Origin: Acanthochromis polyacanthus
Lineage: Eukaryota > Chordata > Actinopteri > Pomacentridae
Length of the DNA stretch: 64,000 nucleotides
Direction: 5' to 3'
Assembly: GCF_021347895.1 (NCBI RefSeq)
Contig: NC_067130.1
Coordinates: 24,573,817-24,637,816 of the forward strand
Each line of letters starts with the position of its first letter. Within the stretch, counting starts at the first letter, position 1. Shown here piece by piece: positions 57,429-64,000 of this stretch. The notes beneath the pieces are model-generated. The model made no database searches. It saw nothing but the letters and a program-made list of their open reading frames with translations, and was not told the DNA's origin. The position numbers and the translations under genes are program-made.

Positions 57429-58010
57429 GGGCCTATTTCACGAAGCAGGTTCAAGAAACTCTGAGTTTCTTCCGCAACTCTGAGTTGATCTACTCTGAGA
57501 TAGAAAATTCTGAGTTTTTGGTTTCACAACGGCTGATATGAGTTGGGTTAATTAACTCGGAGTAGGTTGACCCGGAGTTACACGCGTGTACCGCAACTCT
57601 GAAAAGACAGCATCAATGGAACCCCGATTCGACGAGTCACCATGGAAACGGGGAAGCGAAAGGCTGCGTTTTTGAAATGGAAGTTTTTAACGCGCTCATA
57701 TGGCGAGTTTGAACACGTTTTTAGAAAGAAGTGCAACACCGCTGCAGCTGCAAAAGAGAGGGAGACGGCGTGGAGAACACTGCTGCCCGGATCAATGCGT
57801 AAGTTTAAATGTAGTCCTGTGTAATCGTAATAATATTACAGGGAATAACTGTCTGAATGGTAGCCTAGTAAGTTATTTCATTTAGGTGAAATCCCGCTGG
57901 GGAGAAGCGCACGGGGCAGCAGCTTAAGATGAAATATAAAAACATTGTTCAAACGGGTCAGACCTCGGCATTTTCTCAATGAGGTACTTCATGTTGATCA
58001 TGTTTTACAT

Positions 58011-58588
58011 TAGCCTAGCCATGCTAGACCCATGTTTCTGATGGCACAAGGGTCTAGGGAAGCTCGACAGGGAGGGAGGCGGGCTAAAAGGTTGCCTATC
58101 AAATCCCTCTGCAGCAATTGGATAGGTATACTACCAATCAACTCAACGAATAGGCTGACGTAGTTCCAAGAGCACCGACGGATTGTGGCTAAGTCCCATT
58201 AGCTTCCCAACCAGCGGAGCCGCGGAGCCAACTGGTATATTAAGGATTTGCCATATCCCGTCGGCATAAGTCCAAATACGACTTTCTTCTCAATGAAACA
58301 CTTAAGTGCCGTCCTTTGTCTTTCAAGTTGAATTTTAGCTTCAAATCTTTAAGGGCTGTGGCCAAAGCCAGTCGAAAGATAACTGTTTATTGTGCGCTGG
58401 TTGTTTCTGTCAAAATCGTCACGCCTCTGTCGTCACTTCGTTACGCCCGCCTTCTGACTCTACTCTTCATGGTGATTGGTCCGGCCAGTTTTAGGAGAAT
58501 CCAACCTCGAGCCTTATGGAGGGTAACTAGACCCACCCCGGCAGAGAATTAAATTCGTTGCCGTGGGTTGTCTAGCGCGGCTAGGCTA
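58011..58588. mobile_element. MITE, 578 bp, perfect 9-bp target duplication
   Basis: Starts TAGCCTAGCCATGCTAGAC and ends GTCTAGCGCGGCTAGGCTA: a 19-bp inverted repeat with two mismatches. GTTTTACAT is duplicated exactly at 58002-58010 and 58589-58597. A 9-bp duplication fits Mutator-like elements better than hAT (8 bp). No transposase; the small plus frame at 58316-58552 has no family resemblance. It lies in the intron of the Harbinger SANT gene. Confidence 0.85.
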
Positions 58589-58794
58589 GTTTTACATTGT
58601 AAAGTAGCCTAAATATTAAGTGGCTGTTTGACTGTGCAGTTGTTTTATCCACACATAGCCTAAATGTCTGCATCCATATCATGTCCTGTTAAATAATTAA
58701 GCCTCTTTAAACTAACACAGACTTCTGCTCAGCCAACAGAAAGAAAGCAGATGCCTGTAAAACGGTGGTATAAAAGGTCATGGATGCATATGTG

Positions 58795-58796
<2 letters not shown>

Positions 58797-58829
<33 letters not shown>

Positions 58830-58830
58830 C
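58797..58830. repeat. (TA)n-rich microsatellite
   Basis: GTGTATATATATATATATAT with an internal ATG interruption, in the Harbinger element. Confidence 0.85.
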
Positions 58831-59404
58831 TACATATGATTATTTAGTTCTCTTTTTTGTCTTTTGGCCCCTTCACACCACAAAAGACCTTGTAACTGTA
58901 AGTAGGCAATACTCCAAAGATTTATCCAAATGGTAGTTTAAGTTTTATACAGAGGTATGTTCCTGATAGTTCTCTTCCCATTCAGATTTTAGGTGGAATA
59001 TAGAGTGTGACATTTAGCCTACACTGAAGTGTTGCACATTCTCATCTTTTTTAACAGAGCATGGCTGGACAGCAGCAGGATGGTCCCTCATCTTCCACTG
59101 CACAGACTGACACAGTGAGATGGATGTTCAGGAAACACCAGAGGTTCATTCTGTGGAATTCATGTGCAATTGTATAATTTAATGTCCTCTATGTATTCCC
59201 AGTTATCAGTAAAACAGATTTACAAACTGCATTTGCTGAGAAAAAATCTAAAAAACAGATTAGGAGGGCAGATCTGGAAATTGAAATACTGGAGCACAAG
59301 TTAGAGGTGGTGATGGTCACAGGTGAATTATGATAACTACTGGAACATGAACTAAACTATCTCTTTTATTTGTAGGAAATAAAGAAGACCAAATGAAATG
59401 TGTA

Positions 59405-60200
59405 TCATGTCTTTATTTGCTGTGGTGGTGATGATGGTGACTTAAACTCTAAAGTGATTATTGCATACGGTGTCTCTGACTGCTCTGCTGTCCTGGATAG
59501 CTGCAGGTGGATGAGGTCATCATCTGGGTCTTCAGTTTGTAGGGCAGGGTGTTGCTCTCCTCTAATAGTGGTAATATTATGAAGAACAACACATGCCACA
59601 GTAATATCACAGGCCCTCTCAGGGGTCACCCTGAGGAGACGTAGGCTCTGGAAACGGGCTTTCAGCAGGCCTATGGTCATCTCCACCCGGGCTCTGGTCC
59701 TGCAGTGAGTCCGGTTGAAGTTCTGTTGGGGGCCTGGTTCAGGGTCAGGGTATGAGGTCATCAGCCTGGGTTGGCATGGTAACCCCTGTCACCCAGCAGA
59801 AGGCCATCAAACTCTCCTGTAATGTATAGTGGATACATCAGAGTATATTAAAGGACAGAGACAAGAGAATTATATTGTGAAAATCTTTAGGCTGCTGACC
59901 ATGCTGCAGTCTGTTGCTCAGGTTAGACTCTCCATAAATCCTGGAGTCATGAACAGACCCAGACCACTTGGCCTCCACATTAGAAATGATGTATGCAGCA
60001 TCACATATGATCTGGACAGTGCAAAGAATGACAGATGTTGAACTATGATGCAGTCTTTAACATTTAGAAACATTTAGTAGTCAGTCTACCTGTAGCCTAC
60101 CTGCACATTTATGCTGTGAATGGACTTCCTATTCATGATGTGAGGGAGCTGTGATGGGGATGTGTGTGCATCTAGGCAGCCAATCACACTGGGAAATCCT
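59405..60200 (-). pseudogene. HARBI1-type nuclease gene of the Harbinger element, broken
   Basis: Minus-strand exon pieces in order: FPSVIGCLDAHTSPSQLPHI and NRKSIHSINVQ (60199-60100), with the first catalytic Asp in GCLDAH; IICDAAYIISNVEAKWSGSV and HDSRIYGESNLSNRLQ (60030-59905); then GEFDGLLLGDRGYHANPG with the second Asp (about 59820-59765), a stop, and TSYPDPEPGPQQNFNRTHCR, TRARVEMTIGLLKARFQSL with the catalytic Glu, ending in VVLHNI (59760-59405). The full DDE triad is still visible, but the stop after NPG and missing N-terminal exons make it inactive. Confidence 0.8.
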
Positions 60201-60933
60201 AAAAGAAATTAAAATGACTAATCCCAGTCTGAGGCTGCAGTACAATGTCATGAACAGAATATGATTTAAAATGAATTTAACAGATCTCTACATCATTCAC
60301 CTGTAATCCTGTGGAACTCCTCTTGATGGACAGGTTTATGTCCACAATGATGAGTAAAAGTCGTTTCAGGACCAGGAAAACTTTTCTAACTGTCCTGCAT
60401 ACAGTTGTCTTACTGTAGTGCTCTGCATCTCCGACATTATATAAAAACTTTCATTTGCAAAGAACCGCAGCGTAACACACAATATCTGCTGGATGTGAGA
60501 GCATGACTACGGCTGGTAATGCAAATGTAAGGACGGATTAGGTTGTTTATGTAGATTATGGACTTGAAACGATTACGAAACGGTGCCGCTCAAACCGATA
60601 ATTGTCCGGAAATGCGAGAACATTTATGCGCGGTCTGATAACAATCTACCGACGAATATTTAATTATCTGTGCAGTAATGCTGCTCCTTTATCCACTGGA
60701 TCGTTAACAAAAGCTGTTTTACGCCAAAACTCGCTCGCTTACTGACTGAATGAATGAGGAAATGAAACATCGTGTGTGGCTGAAAGTGGGCGGAGACGGA
60801 GAGAAACTCGAGGTTTTCTCAGATAAACCTGCTGCCGACCAGGTTCAACTCATAGAGTCTGTTACTGCGGTAACTGACCGAGAGTTTAAGTTACCCCTCT
60901 TTGTGAAACAGGCTAGAGTTACCTAGTTACTCT

Positions 60934-62601
60934 ATCAAACATGCGAATCAAATGTATGACTTCCATACCGGATCGGTCGAGGCCCGGGTTAACAACGACC
61001 GCCATCGGTGCTGTCGACCTACAGGGTGCCGGTGGACAATAGACGAATGTTGGTCGAAGAAGAAGGGGAGGAAGGTGTGTTTGTAGGAAGAGAGAGAAGA
61101 GGAACACCAAGAGTCTGGGACTGAGAGTAGGGACTTAGAATGTTGGAACTATGACAGGAAAAGGTAGAGAGCTGGTTGACATGATGCAGAGGAGGAAGGT
61201 GGACATACTGTGTGTCCAGGAGACCAGGTTGAAAGGTAGTAAAGCTAGAAGTTTAGGAGCAGGGTTCAAGTTGTTCTACCATGGTGTAGATAGGAAGAGA
61301 AATGGAGTAGGAGTTATCTTGAAGGAGGAGTTTGTTAGGAATGTCCTGGAGGTAAAAAGAGTGTCAGATCGAGTGATGAGCCTGAAGCAAGAAATCGAAG
61401 GTGTGATGTTCAATGTTGTTAGTGGGTATGCTCCACAGGTAGGATGTGAGCTGGAGGAGAAGGAGAAATTCTGGTTGGACCTTGATGAAGTGATGCAGAG
61501 TATCCCTAGAAGTGAGAGAGTTGTCATTGGTGCAGACTTAATGGACATGTTGGTGCAGGAAACAGAGATGATGATGAGGTCATGGGCAGGTTTGGTATCC
61601 AGGAGAGGAACGCAGCAGGACAGATGGTGGTTGACTTTGCAAAAAGAATGGAAATGGCTGTAGTGAATACTTTCTTCCAGAAGAGGCAGGAACATAGGGT
61701 GACCTATAAGAGTGGAGGTAGGAGCACACAGGTAGACTACATCTTGTGTAGACGGTGTAATCTGAAGGAGATCAGTGACTGCAAAGTAGTGGTAGGTGAG
61801 AGTGTAGCCAGACCGCATAGGATGGTGGTGTGTAGGATAACCCTGGTGGTGAAGAAGATGAAGAGGGCAAAGGCAGAGCAGAGGACCAAATGGTGGAAGC
61901 TGAAAAAGGAAGAGTGTTGTATGACTTTCAGGAAAGAGTTGAGACAGGCTTTGGATGGTCAGGAGGTGCTTCCAGATGACTGGACAACTACAACAAATGT
62001 GATCAGGGAGACAGGGCGGAGAGTACTTGGTGTGTCATCTGGAAGGAAAGGAGATAAGGAGACTTGGTGGTTGAATGAGGAGGTGCAGGAGTGGATCCAG
62101 AGAAAGAGGTTAGCTAAGAAGAAGTGGGACACTGAGAGGAAAGGAAAGAAAAGGTTTACAAAACTGTGGTGAGACCAGCCATGTTGTTTGGTCTGGAGAC
62201 AGTGTCCCTGAGGAAAAGACAGGAGGCAGAGCTGGAGGTAGCAGAACTGAAGATGTTGAGGTTCTCTTTGGGAGTGACCAGGATGGATAGGGCCAGGAAT
62301 GAGTACATCAGAGGGACAGCACATGTTAGAGGCTTTGGAGATAAAGTCAGAGAGGCCAGACTGAGATGGTTCGGACATGTCCAGAGGAGAGAGAGTGAAT
62401 ATATTGGTAGAAGGATGCTGAGTTTCCTACTGCCAGGCAGGAGGCCTAGAGGAAAACCAAAGAGGAGGTTTATGGATGTGGTTAAAGAGGACATGAAGGT
62501 TGTTGGTGTGAGAGAAGAGGATGCAGAAGACAGGGTTAGATGGAGGCAATTGATTTGCTGTGGCGACCCCTGAAGGGAAAAGCCGAAAGGAAAAGAAGAA
62601 G
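60934..62601 (+). pseudogene. Second RTE-like LINE copy, RT core deleted
   Basis: Same family as 35559-40427 and very similar at nucleotide level. It starts 5'-truncated at 60934 (ATCAAACATGCGAATC). The endonuclease frame runs 61151-61560, with the same one-base loss at GAD(F)NG as the other copy, then 61582-62135 (VDYILCRRCN, WWLNEEVQEWIQRKRLAKKK). At about 62140 the sequence jumps to KVYKTVVRPAMLFGLETVSL, LRKRQEAELEVAELKM, omitting about 1.36 kb that would hold the whole RT core. The C-terminal part (RLRWFGHVQRRESEYIGRRM) and the GGAAAAGAAGAAG end are intact. Confidence 0.9.
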
Positions 62602-64000
62602 TTTTAGCTAGCCTAAAATATATAGGTTACACACCAAACTATCACAGATGCCTTAGTCATACTTCCATCCATCCTCTGTAGGGTTGTAGGGGTGCTGGAG
62701 TCTATCTCAGCTGATTCAAGGTGAAGACAGGGGACACCCTGTACAGGTCACCAGTCCATACTTTCATCATGTATTTTTGTATTCAGTTTGTCCCACACGT
62801 CCCCTGATAGCGTACAAGTGTGACAAAAAGCCTTCAAACTTAGAAAGTAAATATATCTTTTAATGAGGCTAAGTCCCCAACCCCCCACTGCAAATAAGCC
62901 AGCAAAGTGTGCAGGAGGAGTCAGGGCTTAAACAAGATGAAGACAGTCAGAAAGGTCAGGTCACACCACACTGCTTATTGACACTGCTGTGACCTCTTCC
63001 AATCCTCAGACAGAATTAATACCAGTAATGGTGTCTGTCGGAGAGGACTTCCTGTCATGCCTCTGAATTAGTGACCTGCATATTGATTAACTTCTCACCA
63101 ATTTCATCCTCTTCATACGGGGGCCAAAAAATGACATAGAAAAGAAATGAATAAATGAGCATGATGGATTAAAAATAAGTAGATACATATTTTGCTTAAA
63201 GAGATTCAGTAATCTGACCACTCTGGGCATTCATGAATTAAATGATAAATTTATTTATTTCTTTCCCAGTTTAGTTTTGGACACTGTATCTTTCAGCACT
63301 TTGTACAAGGAAAGTAAGTAGTACATGAACAATCAAAGGGCTGCACAATGGTGGTAACCGGTGGTTAGTTGGCTCACAGCTAGAAGATCCCTGGTTTGCG
63401 TCTCGGCCTGGGATCTTTCTGCATGGAGTTTGCATGTTCTCCTTGTGCATGTGTGGGCTTTCACCAGGTACTCTGGCTTCCTCCCACAGTCCAGAAACAT
63501 GCTGAGGTTAATTGATAACTCTAAATTGTTTGTAGGTGTTAATGTGAGTGTGATTGTTTGCCTTAATGTGTAGCCCTGTCCCGAGTGTCCCCTGCCTTCA
63601 CCCAAAGTCGGCCGGGATAGGCTTCAGCCCCCCCCCCCCCCCCCCCCCCCTCAGAACCTAATGAGGATTAAGCGGTGTATAGAAAAGGGATGGATGGAAG
63701 AACAATCGAGCTTGTGCAATAATGTTTCTTACACTGTCAATGTGTCAGAGTCATTTTATCATCTGCGTGGTCAAACTGTTTTCCCACAGTTTTACACATT
63801 CCTTCATTCCATTTTATAAGGAAGCATGGGCTTTTTATAAACCTTTGTATTGTGCTCTATTACAATGTGTCTCGTGTTGAGAAAATCCTTCGTTTCTTCT
63901 TCACTTTAGCAGTCTGCTAATCCAGAAAAATGATAAAAGCGCGCTGATCGAAGCTTTGCTTGACAGGCAGCGTGAATGTCCGACCAGTGAGACTGGAAGA
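62602..64000. repeat. 1.4-kb segment duplicated (inverted) at 36226-37630
   Basis: From the RTE 3' end to the window edge, the sequence is the reverse complement of 37630-36226 with few differences by eye. For example, the last bases (GACAGGCAGCGTGAATGTCC) match the reverse of 36248-36267. It contains a partial SINE at 62660-62760 and a full one at 63336-63692. The remainder (62760-63330) has no recognised feature. Confidence 0.9.
63336..63692 (+). repeat. tRNA-like SINE with C23 tract
   Basis: Plus orientation: head GGGCTGCACAATGGTGGTAAC, B-box-like GGTTTGCGTCTCGG, the CTTCCTCCCACAGTCCAGAA block (63478-63497), AGTGTCCCCTGCC, a run of 23 C (63628-63650) and tail GGATTAAGCGGTGTATAGAAAA then GGGATGGATGG. 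Same SINE as 36535-36885, where the run is only 8 bases. Confidence 0.75.

Larger units (their letters stand above)
57642..59335 (+). pseudogene. Harbinger SANT/Myb-like protein gene, frameshifted
   Basis: Exon 1 (57642-57799) starts in good context (CACCATGG) and encodes LTRSYGEFEHVFRKKCNTAA, AAKERETAW, the trihelix/Myb-like DNA-binding helix typical of Harbinger accessory proteins. A one-base loss just after ETAW shifts the frame before the ARINA-type end, and the donor GTAAGT is at 57800. Later exon material at 59070-59330 encodes DTDVQETPEVHSVEF and, after another gap, KKSKKQIRRADLEIEILEHK, LEVV, the usual coiled C-terminus. Intron interrupted by the MITE. In known elements this protein carries the nuclease to DNA. 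Confidence 0.75.
57429..60913. mobile_element. PIF/Harbinger transposon, about 3.5 kb, both genes present
   Basis: Ends are GGGCCTATTTCACGAAG at the left and CTTTGTGAAACAGGC at the right, an imperfect inverted repeat. Subterminal ACTCTGAGTT motifs sit at both ends. It has the two genes of autonomous Harbinger elements: a SANT/Myb-like DNA-binding protein (plus) and a HARBI1-type nuclease (minus), convergent near 59400. Target duplication unclear. Contains a MITE at 58011-58588. The RTE at 60934 starts 20 bp beyond its right end. Confidence 0.8.

Noticed and set aside
63336..63692. A tRNA gene at the SINE head
   Set aside because: Only degraded A/B-box-like motifs within a repeated SINE; no cloverleaf can be drawn.

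Overview
This is a vertebrate genomic window, almost certainly from a teleost fish. It is a stretch of the neuregulin-1 (nrg1) gene, read on the minus strand. Six coding exons can be placed, and their splice sites and reading phases join without conflict: the type III (cysteine-rich domain) first coding exon at 54297-54993, the EGF exon at 23321-23459, the beta-type EGF exon at 19042-19100, the transmembrane exon at 15104-15206, and two cytoplasmic exons at 8538-8691 and 8322-8440. The rest of the cytoplasmic tail must lie left of the window. A probable non-coding 5' exon ends at 55373. No other ordinary host gene was recognised.

Most of the rest is transposable elements. The first nrg1 intron (23460-54296, about 30.8 kb) is the densest part. 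Families include Tc1/mariner elements of several kinds (one with an intact 350-residue transposase at 9146-10198), hAT, PIF/Harbinger, a TTAA-flanked element, non-LTR retrotransposons (three Rex3 copies, Rex1/L2-like, L1-like, and an RTE-like family with a CTTCTTTTCC-type end), two solo LTRs, tRNA-like SINEs and several MITEs. Many have target-site duplications (TSDs) that fix their borders to the base.

Region by region. 1-8300: an L1 fragment, a Tc1 element and hAT-like MITEs beyond the last visible nrg1 exon. 8322-23459: five nrg1 exons separated by a Tc1 / foldback / Rex3 series sitting in one TA microsatellite (8896-14450), then small SINEs and relics. 23765-33540: LINE relics carrying nested solo LTRs and a TTAA element. 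33594-48740: a single roughly 0.9 kb mariner derivative blown up to 15 kb by successive insertions (hAT, an RTE that itself carries a transduced block, an L1 that landed in the RTE's own target duplication, and a BED-finger hAT inside the L1). 50136-52717: an unidentified reading frame split by a TIR element with a 4-bp duplication. 53847-55900: the nrg1 type III exon and its 5' region. 56245-60913: a Tc1 relic, a SINE and a Harbinger element containing a MITE with a 9-bp duplication. 60934-64000: a second RTE copy plus about 1.4 kb of downstream DNA that also occurs, inverted, at 36226-37662.

nrg1 is the only functional unit I can argue for. The intact Tc1 transposase is the only mobile-element gene that looks capable of making a full protein. 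Family names given for repeats are by recognition of protein motifs, ends and duplications, without any database search.
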